From Ehretia macrophylla (Eukaryota > Streptophyta > Magnoliopsida > Boraginales > Ehretiaceae), in assembly GCA_037974665.1 (NCBI GenBank), contig CM075768.1:67483816-67547815 (forward strand): a stretch of 64,000 nt of DNA, written 5' to 3'. The translations under genes were made by a program, and so were the position numbers. Within the stretch, counting starts at the first letter, position 1; each line of letters opens with the position of its first letter. Shown here piece after piece: positions 44,068 through 56,319 of the stretch. The notes under the pieces were generated by a model. That model did not search any database. It saw only the letters and a list, made by a program, of their open reading frames with translations, and was not told where the DNA came from.

Positions 44068-44624
44068 ACTTTTCATTTTTTTTTCCTCCGGTTAGGGTTG
44101 CCAAGATACTTTATCCACCACATTTCTATTGTTTAATCCCACGGCACCTTGGGCAAGACAACTTCGCTTCACGTTGAGGCTGGGCCCGCAAACCGAGGGC
44201 GTAGGGCTTGTGACCAGGTCTCCGTCGCTCCGGTGTCCATAACTTTTGATCCGTAAGGAGTTATGCAGTGCACAGCATACCGTTGGAAAGCTCTCCTAGA
44301 GGTCTACGACGGGGGCAGTAAGCTTCCTAGGTTTGACCTTTTTAGAGCGGAAAATCGAACGTTTTCATCAGTTTCGGGCCACTTCTCTTATTAAGCTCTA
44401 TTTTTCCTTCCCGGATCGTACGTCGTGAGCTGTTAAAAGGACGACAACCATACTCGCGGGACATTAGAGGGCCCTACAATCTGTCAATATCACGTCTTGC
44501 AAGGATGCTGCGTTGTTGAAGCGGATGGGTTGTTGTTAAGCCCATTGGGCCTTCTGAAGGCCCATCTCTCTAGGCTGGGACTGTGAACCGTTAACACAAA
44601 AAGGAATTCTGCCCCCACCATGAC

Positions 44625-44743
44625 GGGTGCGATCATACCAGCACTAATGCACCGGATTCCATCAGAACTCCGACGTTAAACGTGCTTGGGCGAGAGTACA
44701 ACTAGGATGGGCGACCCCCTGGGAAGTCCTCGTGTTGCACCCC
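44625..44743 (+). rRNA. 5S rRNA gene
   Basis: Six substitutions: C34T, A50C, G56A, G75C, T76A, T88C. It sits in the monomer-1 position but lacks C47A. The spacer after it is A-like at about 44790-44875. Confidence 0.95.
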
Positions 44744-45299
44744 CCTTTTTAATTTTTTTTGCTCCGGTTTGGGTTGCCAAGATGCTTTATCCACCAAATT
44801 TATATTACCGAATCCCACAGAACATTGGGCAAGACAACTTCGCTTCACGTAGAGGCCGGGCCCGCAAACCGAGGGCGTAGGGCTTGTGACCAGGTCTCCG
44901 TCGCTCCGGTGCCCATAACTTTTGATCCGTAAGGAGTTACGGCGCACAGCATACCGTTGGAAAGCGCTCCTAGGGCTCTACGATGGGGGCAGCAAGCTTG
45001 CTTGCTGTGCCCTTATTGGAGTCCAAAATCGAATGTTTTCATCAGTTTCGGGCCACTTTTCTTATTAAACTCTATTTTTCCTTCACGGATCGTAGGTCGT
45101 GAGCTGTTAAAAGGACGACAACCTTACTCACGAGACATTAGAGGGCCTTACAATGCGTCAATATCACGTCTTACGAGGATGCTGCGTTGTTGGAACGGAT
45201 GGGTTGTGGTTAAGCCCATTGGGCCTTTTGAATGGGCCATCTATCTAGGCTGGGACAGTGAACCGTTAACACAAAAAGGAATTCTGCCCCCACCATGAC

Positions 45300-45418
45300 T
45301 GGTGCGATCATACATGCACTAATGCACCGCATCCCATCAGAACTCCAAAGTTAAGCGTGCTTGGGCGAGAGTAGCACTAGGATGGGTGACCCCGTGGGAG
45401 GTCCTCGTGTTGCACCCC
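45300..45418 (+). rRNA. 5S rRNA gene
   Basis: Eight substitutions: G1T, C15A, A16T, G31C, G48A, T76C, C95G, A101G. Confidence 0.94.
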
Positions 45419-45976
45419 CATTTTCAATTTTTTTTCCTCCAGTTAGGGTTACCAAGATACTTTATCCACCACATTTCTATTGTCGAATCCCACGACACCT
45501 TGGGCAAGACAACTTCGCTTCACGTGGAGGCTGGGCCCGCAAACCGATGGCGTAGGTCTTGTGACCAGGTCTCCGTCGCTCCGGTGCCTATAACTTCTGA
45601 TCCATAAGGAGTTACGCGACGCACAGCATACCATTGGAAAGCTCTCCGAGAGCTCTAGGACGGGGGTCGCAAGTTTGCTCGCTGTACCCTTTTTGGGGCC
45701 CACAATCGAACGTTTTCATTAGTTTCGGGCCACTTTTCTTATTAAGCTCTGTTTTTCTATCCCGGATCGTACGTCGTGACCTGTTAAAAGGATGACAACC
45801 TAACTCACGGGACATTATAGGGCCCTACAATGCATCGATATCACGTCTTGCGAGGATGCTGCGTTGTTGAAGGGGATGGGTTGTTGTTAAGCCCAGTGGG
45901 CCTTCTGAATAGGCCTTCTCTCTAATCTGGGACTGTGAACCGTTAACACAAAAAGGAATTATGCCCCCACCATGGC

Positions 45977-46095
45977 TGGTGCGATCATACTAGCACTAAT
46001 GCACTAAATCCCATCAGAACTCCGAAGTTAAGCGTGCTTGGGCGAGAGTAGTACTAGGATGGTTGACCCCCTCGGATGTCCTCGTTTTGCACCCC
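45977..46095 (+). rRNA. 5S rRNA gene, divergent copy
   Basis: Nine substitutions: G1T, C15T, C29T, G30A, G31A, G87T, G97C, A101T, G110T. Confidence 0.93.
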
Positions 46096-46653
46096 CCTTT
46101 TCAATTTTTTTCCCTCCGGTTAGGGTTGCCAAGATACTTTATCCATCACATTTCTATTGTCGAATCCCACGGCACCTTGGGCATGACAACTTTGCTTCAT
46201 GTGGAGGCTGGGCCCACAAACCGAGGGCGTAGGGCTTGTAACCATGTCTCCGTCGCTCCGGTGCCCATAAATTTTGATACGTAAGGAGTTACGTGGTGCA
46301 CAGTGTACTGTTGGAAAGCTCCCCGAGAGCTCTATGACATGGGCAGCAAGCTTGCTTGCTGTGCCCTTTTTAGAGCCCAAAATCGAACATTTTCATCAGT
46401 TTCGGGCCACTTTTCTTATTAAGCTCTATTTTTCCTTCTCGAATCGTACGTCGTGAGCTGTTAAAACGACGACAACCAAACTCGTGGGACATTAGAGGCC
46501 CCTACAATGCGTCGATATCACGTCTTGCGAGGATGCTGCGTTGTTGAAGTGGATGGGTTGTTGTTACGCCCATTGGGCCTTGTGAATGGGCCATCTCTCT
46601 AGGCTGGGACTGTGAACCGTTAACACAAAAAAGAATTCCACTCCCACCATGAC

Positions 46654-46772
46654 GGGTGCGATCATACTAGCACTAATGCACCGAATCCCATCAGAACACC
46701 GAAGTTAAGCGTGCTTGGGCGAGAGTAGTACTAGGATTGGTGACCCCCTAGGAAGTCCTCGTGTTGCACCCC
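46654..46772 (+). rRNA. 5S rRNA gene
   Basis: Five substitutions: C15T, G31A, T45A, G85T, G97A. Confidence 0.95.
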
Positions 46773-47332
46773 CCTTTTCAATTTTTTTTCCTCCAGTTAC
46801 GGTTTTCATGATACTTTGCCCACCACATTTCTATTACCGAATCCCATGCCACCTTGGGCAAGATAACTTCGCTTCACGTAGAGGCTGGGCCCACAAACCG
46901 AGAGCATAGGGCATAGGACCAGGTTTCCGTCGCTCCAGTGCCCATAACTTTTGATCTGTAAGGCGTTACGCGGCGCACAGCATACCGTTGAAAAGCTCTC
47001 CTCGAGCTCTACGACGGGGGCAACAAGCTCGCTCGGCTGTGCCTGTTTTCAGAGCCCAAAATCGAACGTTTTCATTAGTTTCGGCCCACTTTTCTTATTA
47101 AGCTCTGTTTTTCTCTCCCGGATCGTACGTCATGAGCTGTTAAAAGGACGACAACCTTAATCGTGGGACATTAGAGGGCCCTCCAATGCATCGATATCAC
47201 GTCTTTCGAGGATACGTTGTTGTTGAAGCGGATGGGTTATTGTTAAGCCCATTGGGCCTTCTGAATGGGCCAACTCTCTAGGCTGGGATTGTGAACCGTT
47301 AACACAAAAAGGAATTCTGACCCCACCATGAC

Positions 47333-47451
47333 AGGTGCGATCATACCAGCACTAATTTACCGGATCCCATAAGAACTCCGAAGTTAAGTGTGCTTGGGCG
47401 AGAGTAGTACTAGGATGGGTTACCCCTTGGGAAGTCCTCGTGTTGCACCCC
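47333..47451 (+). rRNA. 5S rRNA gene
   Basis: Seven substitutions: G1A, G25T, C26T, C39A, C57T, G89T, C95T. Confidence 0.94.
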
Positions 47452-48009
47452 CCTTTTCAATTTTTTTTCCGCCGGTTAGGGTTGCCAAGATACTTTATAC
47501 ACCACATTTCTATTGTCGAATCCCACGGCACCTTGGGCAAGACAACTTCGCTTCACGTGGAGGTTGGGCCCGCAAACCGAGGGCGTGGCGCTTGTGACCA
47601 GGTATCCCTCGCTCCGGTGCCCATAACTTTTTATCCGGAAGGAGTTACACGCTGCACAGCATACCGGTGCAAAGCTCTTCGAGAGCTCTACGACGGGTGC
47701 AGCAAGGTTGCTTGCTGTGCCCTTTTTGGAGCCCAAAATGGAACGTTTTCATCAGTTTTGGGTCACTTTTCTTATTAAGCTTTGTTTTTCCATCCCGGAT
47801 CGTACGTCGTGAGCTGTTAAAAGGAAGACAACCCTACTCGCGGGACATTACTAGGCCCTACAACCCATCGATATCACCTCTTGTGAGGATGCTGCGCTGT
47901 TGAAGCGAATGGGTTGTCGTTAAGCCCATTGGGCCTTCTCAATGAGCCATCTCTATAGGCTGGGACTGTGAACCGTTAACACATTAATGAATTGTGCCCT
48001 CAACATGAC

Positions 48010-48128
48010 GGGTGCAATCATACCAGCAATAATGCACCGGATCCCATCAGAACTCCGAAGTTAAGCATGCTTGGGTGAGAGTAGTACTAGGATGGGTGAC
48101 CCCCATGGAAGTCCTCGTGTTGCACCCC
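48010..48128 (+). rRNA. 5S rRNA gene
   Basis: Six substitutions: G7A, C20A, G58A, C67T, T96A, G97T. The 80 bp before it is A-like (GTGCCCTCAACATGAC) although the unit lies in sub-array B. Confidence 0.95.
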
Positions 48129-48685
48129 CCTTTTCAATTTTTTTTCCTCCAGTTAGGGTTGCAAAGATACTTTATCCACCACATTTCTATTATCGAATCC
48201 CACAGCTCCTTGGGGAAGACAACTTCGCTTCACGTGGAGGCAGGGACCGCAAACCGAGGGCGTAGGGCTTGTGACCAGATCTCCGTCGCTCCGGTGCCCA
48301 TAACTTTTGATCAGTAAGGAGTTACGCGGTGCACAGCATACCGTTGGAAAGCACTCCGAGAGCTCTACGACGGTGGTAGCAAGCTTGCTTGCTTTGCCCT
48401 CTTTTTAGTCCAAAATCGAACATTTTCATCAGGTTCGGGCCAATTTTCTTATTAAGATCTGTTTTTCGTCCCGGATCATACGTCGTGAGCTGTTAAAAGG
48501 ATGACAACCTTACTCGGGTGACATTAGAGGGCCCTACAATGCGTCGATATCACGTCTTGCGAGGATCCTGCGTTGTTGAACCGGATGGGTTGTTGTTAAG
48601 CCCATTGGGCCTTCTGAATGGGCCATCTATCTAGGCTGGGACTATGAACCGTTAAAACAAAAAGGAATTCTACCCCCAACATGAC

Positions 48686-48804
48686 GAGTGCGATCATACC
48701 AGCACTAATGCACCGGATCCCATCAGAACTCTGAATTTAAGCGTGCTTGGGCGAGGGTAGCACTAGGATGGGTGACCCCTTCGGAAGTCCTCGTGTTGCA
48801 CCCC
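48686..48804 (+). rRNA. 5S rRNA gene
   Basis: Seven substitutions: G2A, C47T, G51T, A71G, T76C, C95T, G97C. Confidence 0.94.
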
Positions 48805-49362
48805 CCTTTTAAATTTTTTTCCCTCCGGTTAGGGTCGCCAAGATACTTTATCCACCACATTTCTACTGTCGAATCCCACGGCACCTTGGGCAAAATGACT
48901 TTGCATCACGTGGAGGCTGGGCCCGCAAACCTAGGGCATAGGGCTTATGACCAAGTCTCCGTCGCTCGGGTGCCCATACCTTTTGATCTATAAGGAGTTA
49001 CGTGGCGCACAGAATACCGTTGGAAAGCGCTCCTAGAGCTCTACGACTGAGGACGCATGCTTGCTTGCTATGCCCTTTTTGGAGCCCAAAATCGAACGTT
49101 TTTATCAGTTTCTGGCCACTTTTCTTATTAAGCTCTATTTTTGTTTCCTGGATCGTACGTCGTGAGCTGTAAAAAGGACGACAACCTTACTCGCGGGACA
49201 TTAGAGGGCCCTACAATGCGTCAATATCACGTCTTGCGAGGATACTGTGTTGTTGAAGCAGATGGGTTGTTGTTAAGCCCATTGGGCCTTCTGAATGGGC
49301 CATCTCTCTAGGCTGGGACTGTGAACCGTTAACACAAAAAGGAATTCTGTCCCCACTACGAC

Positions 49363-49480
49363 AGGTGCGTTCATACCAGCATTAATGCACCGGATCCCAT
49401 CAGAACTCCGAAGTTAAGCGTGCTTGGCGAGGGTAATACTATGATGGGTGACCCCCTAGGAAGTCCTCGTGTTGTACCCC
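49363..49480 (+). rRNA. 5S rRNA gene with 1-nt deletion
   Basis: 118 nt: one G is missing in CTTGGCGAG, next to the intermediate element. Also G1A, A8T, C20T, A71G, G75A, G81T, G97A, C114T. The following spacer is interrupted by a solo LTR at 49960. Confidence 0.92.
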
Positions 49481-49972
49481 CCTTTTCAATTTTTTTTCCT
49501 CCGGTTAGGGTTGCCAAGATACTTTATCCCCCACATTTCTATTGTCGAATCCCACGGCACCTTGGGCAAGACAACTTCGCTTCATGTGGAGGCTGGGCCC
49601 GCAAACCGAGGGCGTAGGGCTTGTGACCAGGTCTCCTTCGCTCCAGTGCTCATAAATTTTGATACGTAAGGAGTTACGCGGCGCACAGCATACCGTTGCA
49701 AAGCTCTCCGGGAGCTCTACGACGTGGGCTGCTAGCGTGCTCGCTGTGCCCTTTTTGGAGCCCAAAATCGAACGTTTTCATCTGTTTCAGTCCATTTTTC
49801 TATTTTAGCTCTGTTTTTACGTCTCGGATCATACGTCGTGAGCTGTTAAAAGGATGACAACCTTACTCGCGGGACATTAGAGGGACCAACAATGCGTCGA
49901 TATCACGTCTTGCGAGGATGCTGTGTTGTTGAAGCGGATGGGTTGTCGTTAAGCCCAATAGTGAGGCCCGAC

Positions 49973-50490
49973 CCTGAATAACGTGTTTTACCTCGATTTG
50001 CGTGCCATAGACCAAGAATGATATGACTGACCTTGGATTATGTGCCCCGTCTTAGTTTTCGTGAATACTTCGTCATACGTGCCTTAACCTAGAATTGTGT
50101 ACCCTAATCCTCGATATACGTGCGATACCTTGATAAACGTGCCATGACCTTAATTTACATGCAAGACCTCAATTTCCGTGTGTCTCTTCATTTCGTGTGC
50201 ATTAACCTTGAAGTACGTGCCTTAACCTAGGTTTAAGAGGTGTACCTTAATTTACGTGCATTGCATTGGATTACGTGTCGGGCATTGGTCTACGTGCATT
50301 GACCTAGGGTTGCGTGCGTTAGCATTAGAATCTGTGCATTAGACTTGAAGTACGTGCCTTAGTCTAGAAGTTCGTGTCTTACCTCGTAGTTCGTGTTTAC
50401 CTCGTGTTTCGTGCCCCGTATTAATTTCGGTGCGTGCCTCGTAGTGCGTACCCTAGACCTAGGAATCCGTGCCACCACGTTAATCAAGAA
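49973..50490 (+). repeat. Degenerate short tandem repeat rich in ACGTG inside the LTR
   Basis: Roughly 20-25 bp imperfect repeats of the type TACGTGCCTTAACCTAGA, with about nine ACGTG cores and further GCGTG, TCGTG and CCGTG variants. No coding sequence. Confidence 0.65.
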
Positions 50491-51927
50491 AACATCCGAC
50501 ACAAAGCACTAAACTATAAAATAATCCTAATTCAAATCTCTACAAAATCCACTAACAATAAACAATTCAATCTACACAAAAACCTAAACATTCTTTATTG
50601 TTTATACTCACCCAAAACCAATGCACCTCAAATTTCACCCTTATTATAATCCATAATATATTAAATAGAGTTTGAAATTTCAGCAATTTGCAAGCCCTTG
50701 GCTGACCACTAAGTGCATTTAGTCTAGCATTGCATAATTTATTCATAATCCTAGACAAACTATGACAAAACACTTACACAATGCATAAAAAATTGCTCAA
50801 TTCTCCTCAAATCTCCACAATTTTCGACCAGCCCTTGCATGCCCATGCTAAACATTTTAAATTCCACCTTGAAGACACAAAAATCTGATTCACCAAGCTC
50901 AAGGCTGAACATGCTCATCAAAAATTGCAAAAGGCTTTATTCCTTGTCATATTTTTTGTCACATTCTCTCATTTCCTTCAACTTCTCTCACTTCTCTCTC
51001 ATTTCCTCTCTCCATTTCGGTTCTTGGCTGAGTTCTCTATCTCCTTGGCTTGTCTTCTTCAAAACTTAGCTAAGCCAAGTCAAGAAATCATCAAGAAAGT
51101 CGAGCAAACAAGCTAGAGTTCGAAAATCACTCATGCATGTGCATTGAAGCTTCATTTTCGGCCTAGGTGAGTTACTAAGCTTCCATTTCTTTTCTTCAAG
51201 TTCTAACTACATGCATGCACTAAGAGATTGATCATTAAGCTAGGAAAAATAGAGAAAATCTAGTTGGAATCTCGGCTAAGCAAGAAGAAGAAGAGATTTG
51301 AAGCTTCAACAAGTTTTTGTGCATCTTTGTGGTTGATTGCTAAGGTGGGGGTTAAAACCTTTTGAAAACTCTTCAAAATTTCACATGCATGCTCATAAAT
51401 GTGTGTATTTGCTTCTGCACTTGAGATATATGGTCGTTCATAAGCTTAAACAACCATGCATGGCAAGATCTTGGCTTGAAAATGATGCTAGGTGAAGTCG
51501 AAATGGATGACAGCTCTCTGACCAGTCTGTTCGAGGTAAGTTTAGCTAATAAAATGATGTTTAAAATGCTTGAAAATTGGTGGGTGACTAGTTTGGACAG
51601 TTTTGAACATTTTTCCCAGAAATAGGACGAAGCTAATTTTGACTCTAAGGTCCTCAAAATGGCAAATCATTAAAATGTGACCAAATCTGGAAATCTGGAA
51701 AAATTAATCAGGTTTTGGCAGATGCACTGACCTTGTGGAACGAACCATCTTTGACTTAGTAAATGTTGTCCAAAATCCGTGAAATTTGGTGTGCTGCTAT
51801 ATTTTTCAGTTCTGGACAGTTTTTCAGAAATGGACCAAAGCTAAAACTGACTCTAAAGACCTCAAAAATGTCAATTTCTGAAAAGTGTACAAATCTGGAC
51901 AGTTTTGTGCTACCTCACTGTTTCGGC

Positions 51928-51935
51928 TATAAATA
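51928..51935 (+). promoter_or_regulatory. TATA box in plus-strand solo LTR
   Basis: TATAAATA after TTTCGGC, about 1.97 kb into the LTR. At the matching place in the minus-strand copy (near 58200) the sequence reads CATAACTA, so that box is broken. Confidence 0.5.
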
Positions 51936-53918
51936 ATGTTTCTGAACTCCAAGTGATGCAAGGTTTGTTTCTGATTTTAGTTAACTTCTTAAGATTTAAT
52001 TTGAAATCTTATTTACTGAATTTGGAGATTTTTTGATTATCCTATTGATTGTGAGAAAACAGCCTATTGCAGTAAAGGTTTTATTTAGCCATATGCTTGG
52101 AAAATTGTTGTGACCTCTCTTGTGACACTAATTGTGTGGAAATGTGGTGTTGGGATGTTATGTGGACTGTTGTGAGCACTTGAGGATGTTGAATTAAATG
52201 ATGCAAGACTTGATAATGATCTCGAGTGGACTTAGGGTTTTAATCACTTGATTAAGCATGAAATGGGAACCCTAATGACTCGATAGTCTTAATAGGTGTT
52301 GATCAATTGGATATTGTGTTGGAATCATATGCTTAGTGGGCTGCCCGTAAATGTTTTATAACTTCAAAAGTGATCTTGACCATTGCATGTTGACAAATAA
52401 GCTTTTTTTGCATCCGAACCCATGTTGATATCATTGCACGTTGAATAATCTTATCGCTTGATTGCGTGGACCTCTTAATGAGTTATATAGCCTGTTTTAC
52501 ATGTGTTACATGGCTGCCCGTTTGATGATCATATGACTCTATATGCCTTTCAAGTGAAATTACTTGTCTTATCGTGCCTTGTTTGACTACTTGACAACGT
52601 GCGATCTTATAACTGTTCGGAGGCAACCTACTTTGTTGTCCTCCTAATGTGATATGTTAAATGTTATAAATGTGTATTGCATACAAGGTTGCAACCTTTC
52701 GTGTGGCATGGTAGCGTTTCACGTCCGCCGGGCGGCATCGGGCTTGCCAGTGTTATCGTGACTACCATGATCCAATTCCCTCTCTCGCTTGGTATTCACC
52801 CTTGGAGAGTTGGGTCGTAGGATTTCGGGGTACATCCGGAGTACACCCACCTGGCGTGTTTTGGGGATGAATTAAAGTCGGCCGCAACTCCTGTTACTTG
52901 ACTTGATCTGAGAGCAAAAGCTCACCGTATCCTTTTTATTATGTGTGTAAGTACTCCCACTTGGTTCCTAGAGAACCTCGGGGAGGAAAGATCGGTATTC
53001 CTATTCTGTACTTGTATTTCTGTTCCATTCATGTGTGAGAAAGGGAATTTCATAAGTATACCCAGAAAATGAGTTTCAAAACTTATTTCTCGTTCCCCCT
53101 CGCTGAGTTCATAAGGACTCACCCTCTTTTATCATCTCAGGTGAAGAAGAACAGGTACAATAACCCGAGGACGGTGTGCCTAATGATGAACCCCTGGAGT
53201 GAATGCCTGTCATTGCTTATTTTGCTTGATTGTGACTACTTGTGAACTTTTGCTACTAGAAAACTATTTCCCTTACGTTATCTGTTGTTTGTGATGTAAT
53301 AGACCCCTGTTGTAATTTGGGGTCTAATTTTGGTTTGTACTTATATTAAGTAGACTGATACTAGACATACTATGATCGTTTTTTCTTTTATTATCACTAG
53401 TATCTATCATAGGTTATGATGCTTAGCTAAGGAATAGGCAAATGAACTTATCCAATCTCAACAGGTACTCGCTAATAAGCTAAGATCAACAGGTACATTT
53501 TGAAATGAGGATAAATGGACAAACAAGACATAGTATCATGCTAGGTTATAAATCAAACGGGACGTCGAAATAACCAATAAGCAATTCAATTGATGATAAA
53601 ATAGTAAACTCTAGTCAGGAATGAACTTGAATTGAAAGTTTGAGGTTGTTAGAAAATTTAGGTCAAAACAAAGAGCCCAATTACAGTTGTTATCCTGTCG
53701 GATTTCCAGAAAATTTTGGAGTCTAGAATAAAACATTAAGTGTTAAACCTCCTAGAATGATTAAGAATGTGAAAGGACTTGAATGTTTAGATCACACCCT
53801 AGTCTAACCTTTATAGGTCGGGTTGGGGCGTGACACATTGGGCCTTCTGAATGGGCTATCTCTCTAGGCTGGGACTGTGAACCGTTAACACTAAAAGGAA
53901 TTATGCCCCCACCATGAC

Positions 53919-54036
53919 GGGTACGATCATACCAGCACTAATGCACCGGATCCCATCAGAACTCCGAAGTTAAGCGTGCTTGGGCGAGAGTAGCACTAGG
54001 ATGGGTGACCCCGTGGGAAGTCTCGTGTTGCACCCC
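53919..54036 (+). rRNA. 5S rRNA gene with 1-nt deletion
   Basis: 118 nt: AAGTCTCG replaces AAGTCCTCG. Also G5A in helix I, T76C and C95G. Confidence 0.93.
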
Positions 54037-54595
54037 CCTTTTCAATTTTTTTTCCTCCGGTTAGGGTTGCCAAGATACTTTATCCACCACATTTCTATTG
54101 TCGAATCCCACGGCACCTTGGGCAAGACAACTTCGCTGCACATGGCGGCTGGGCCCGCAAACCGAGGGCGTAGGGCTTGTGACCAGGTCTCCGTCGCTTC
54201 GGCGCCCATAACTTTTGATCCATAAGGAGTTACGCGGCGCACAGCATACTGTTGGAAAACACTCCGAGAGCTCTACGACGGGGGCAGCCAGCTTGCTTGC
54301 TTTCCCCTTTTTTGGTGCCCAAAATCGAACGTTTTCATCAGTTTCGGCCCACTTTTCTAGTTTAGCTCTATTTTTCCGTCCCGGATCGTACGTCCTGAGC
54401 TGTTAAAAGGACAACAACATTACTCGCGGGACATTAGAAGGTCCTACAATGCATCGATATCACGTCTTGCGAGGATGCTGCGTTGTTGAAGCGGATGGGT
54501 TGTTGTGAAGCCCATTGGGCCTTCTGAATAGGCCATCTCTCTAGGCTGGGACTGTGAACCGTTAACACAAAAAGGAATTCTACACCCACCCTGAC

Positions 54596-54713
54596 GGGTG
54601 CGATCATACTAGCACTAATGCACCGGATCCCATCAGAACTCCGAAGTTAAGCGTGCTTGGCGAGAGTAGTAATAGGATGCCTGACCCCCTAGGAAGTCCT
54701 CGTGTTGCACCCT
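54596..54713 (+). rRNA. 5S rRNA gene with 1-nt deletion
   Basis: 118 nt, with the same CTTGGCGAG deletion as 49363, plus C15T, C78A, G86C, G87C, G97A and C119T. The C-box is altered. Confidence 0.92.
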
Positions 54714-55271
54714 CCTTTTCAATTTTTTTTCCTTCAGTTAGGGTTGCCAAGATAATTTATCCAACACAATTCTATTATCGAATCCCACGGCACCTTGGGC
54801 AAGACAAATTCGATTCAATTGGAGGCTGGGTCCGCAAACCGAGGGCGTAGGGCTTGTGACTAGATCTCCGTCGCTCCGATGCCCATAACTTTTGATCCGT
54901 AAGGAGTTACGCGGCGCACAGCATACCGTTGGAATGCTCTTCGAGAGCTCCACGACGGGGGCAGCTAGCTTGCTCGGAGTGCCCTTTTTGGAGGCCAAAA
55001 TCGAATGTTTTCATCAGTTTTGGGCCACTTTTATTATTAAGCTCTGTTTTTCCTTCCCGGATAGTACATCGTGAGCTGTAAAAAGGATGACAACCTTACT
55101 CACGGGACATTAGAGGGCCCTACAATGGGTCGATATCACGTCTTGCGAGGATGCTGCGTTGTTGAAGCGAATGGGTTGTAGTTAAGCCCATTGGGCCTTC
55201 TGAATGGGCCATCTCTCTAGGCTGGGACTGTGAACCATTAACACAAAAAGGAATTCTGCCACCACCATGAC

Positions 55272-55390
55272 GGGTGCAATCATACCAGCACTAATACATC
55301 AGATCCCATCAGAACTTCAAAGTTAAGCTTGCTTGGGCGAGAGTAGTACTAGGATAGGTGTCCCCATGGGAAGTCCTCGTGTTGCACCCC
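55272..55390 (+). rRNA. 5S rRNA gene, divergent copy
   Basis: Ten substitutions, including G25A, C46T, G48A, G58T, G85A, A90T and C95A. Confidence 0.93.
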
Positions 55391-55948
55391 CCTTTTCAAT
55401 TTTTTTTCCCCCGATTAGGGTTGCCAAGATACGTTGTCCACCACCTTTCTATTGTCGAATCCCACTGCACTTTGGGCAAGACAACTTCGATTCACGTAAA
55501 CGCTGGGCCTGCAAACGAAGGGCGTGGGGCTTGTGACCAGGTCTCCGTCGCTCCAGTGCCCATAACGTTTGACCTGTAAAGAGTTATGCGGCACACAGTA
55601 TACCGTTGGAAAGCTCTCCAAGAGCTCTACGACGAGTGTAGCCAGCTTGCTCGCTGTGCCCTTTTTGGAGCGCAAATTTGAATATTTTCATCAGTTTCGG
55701 CCCACTTTTCTTATTAAGCTCTATTTTTCTGTCCAGGATCGTACGTCGTGAGCTGTTAAAAGGACGACAACCTTACTCGCGGGACATTAGAGGGCCCTAC
55801 AATGCGTCGATATCACGTCTTGCGAGGATGATGTGTTGTTGAAGCAGATGGGTTGTTGTTAAGCCCATTGGGCCTTCTGAATGGGCCATCTCTCTAGGCT
55901 GGGACTGTGAACCGTTAACACAAAAAGGAATTCTACCCCCACCATGAC

Positions 55949-56067
55949 GGGTGCTATCATACCAGCACTAATGCACCGAATCCCATCAGAACTACGAAGT
56001 TAAGCGTGCTTGGGCGAGGGTAGTACTAGGATGGGTGACCCCTTGGGAAGTCCTCGTGTTCCACCCC
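55949..56067 (+). rRNA. 5S rRNA gene
   Basis: Six substitutions: G7T, G31A, C46A, A71G, C95T, G113C. Its spacer holds the minus-strand solo LTR. Confidence 0.95.
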
Positions 56068-56319
56068 CCTTTTCAATTTTTTTTCCTCCGGTTAGGGTTG
56101 CGAAGATACTTTATCGACCACATTTCTATTGTCGAATCCCACGGCACCTTGGGCAAGACAACGTCGCCTCACGTGGAGGCTGGGCCCGCAAATTGAGGTC
56201 GTAGGGCTTGTGACCAGGTCTCTGTCGCTCCGGTGCCCATAAATTTTGATCCATAAGGAGTTATGCGGTGCACAGCATACTGTTGGAAAGCTTTCCGAGA
56301 GCTCTATGACGGGGGCAGC

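Larger units (their letters stand above)
33802..44624 (+). repeat. Four-unit higher-order repeat, period about 2,706 bp
   Basis: Genes starting at 33802, 36508, 39214, 41919 and 44625 are 2706, 2706, 2705 and 2706 bp apart, which is four 5S units. Markers recur with that period. CGGATTGTATGCCGTGAG starts at 34265, 36971, 39677 and 42382. The CTAGAGGTCTACGACGG version of the palindrome region recurs near 33.47, 36.18, 38.88, 41.59 and 44.29 kb. A variant 5S gene with AACGCCAAATTTAAGC (AACGCTAAATTTAAGC in the first copy) lies at 35156, 37862, 40568 and 43273. Genes 39891 and 42596 are identical, as are 40568 and 43273. Repeat copies are therefore much more alike than neighbouring units. The exact outer breakpoints are not resolved; similarity fades near 33.4 and 45.3 kb. 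Confidence 0.9.
49960..53835 (+). mobile_element. Probable solo LTR (Del/Tekay-like Ty3/gypsy), plus orientation
   Basis: 3,876 bp inserted in a 5S spacer at the GCCCATTGGGCC site. It begins AGTGAGGCCCGACCC (TGTGAGGC in its sister copy) and ends GGTTGGGGCGTGACA. Spacer resumes at once and the 5S phase is kept: unit spacing minus 677 leaves the element plus 4-5 bp. The target duplication is imperfect (CAAT left, CATT right). There is no primer site, no second LTR and no Gag or Pol frame, so a solo LTR is the simplest reading. A TATA box lies at 51928 and a cluster of ACGTG-containing short repeats fills the first 500 bp. Lineage is tentative. Confidence 0.75.

Noticed and set aside
49960-53835. 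Helitron or DNA transposon
   Set aside because: The ends resemble LTR ends (TGTGAGGC...GTGACA), the flanks suggest a 4-5-bp duplication, and the layout is shared with the remnant at 27731. No CTRR end with hairpin and no terminal inverted repeats were seen.
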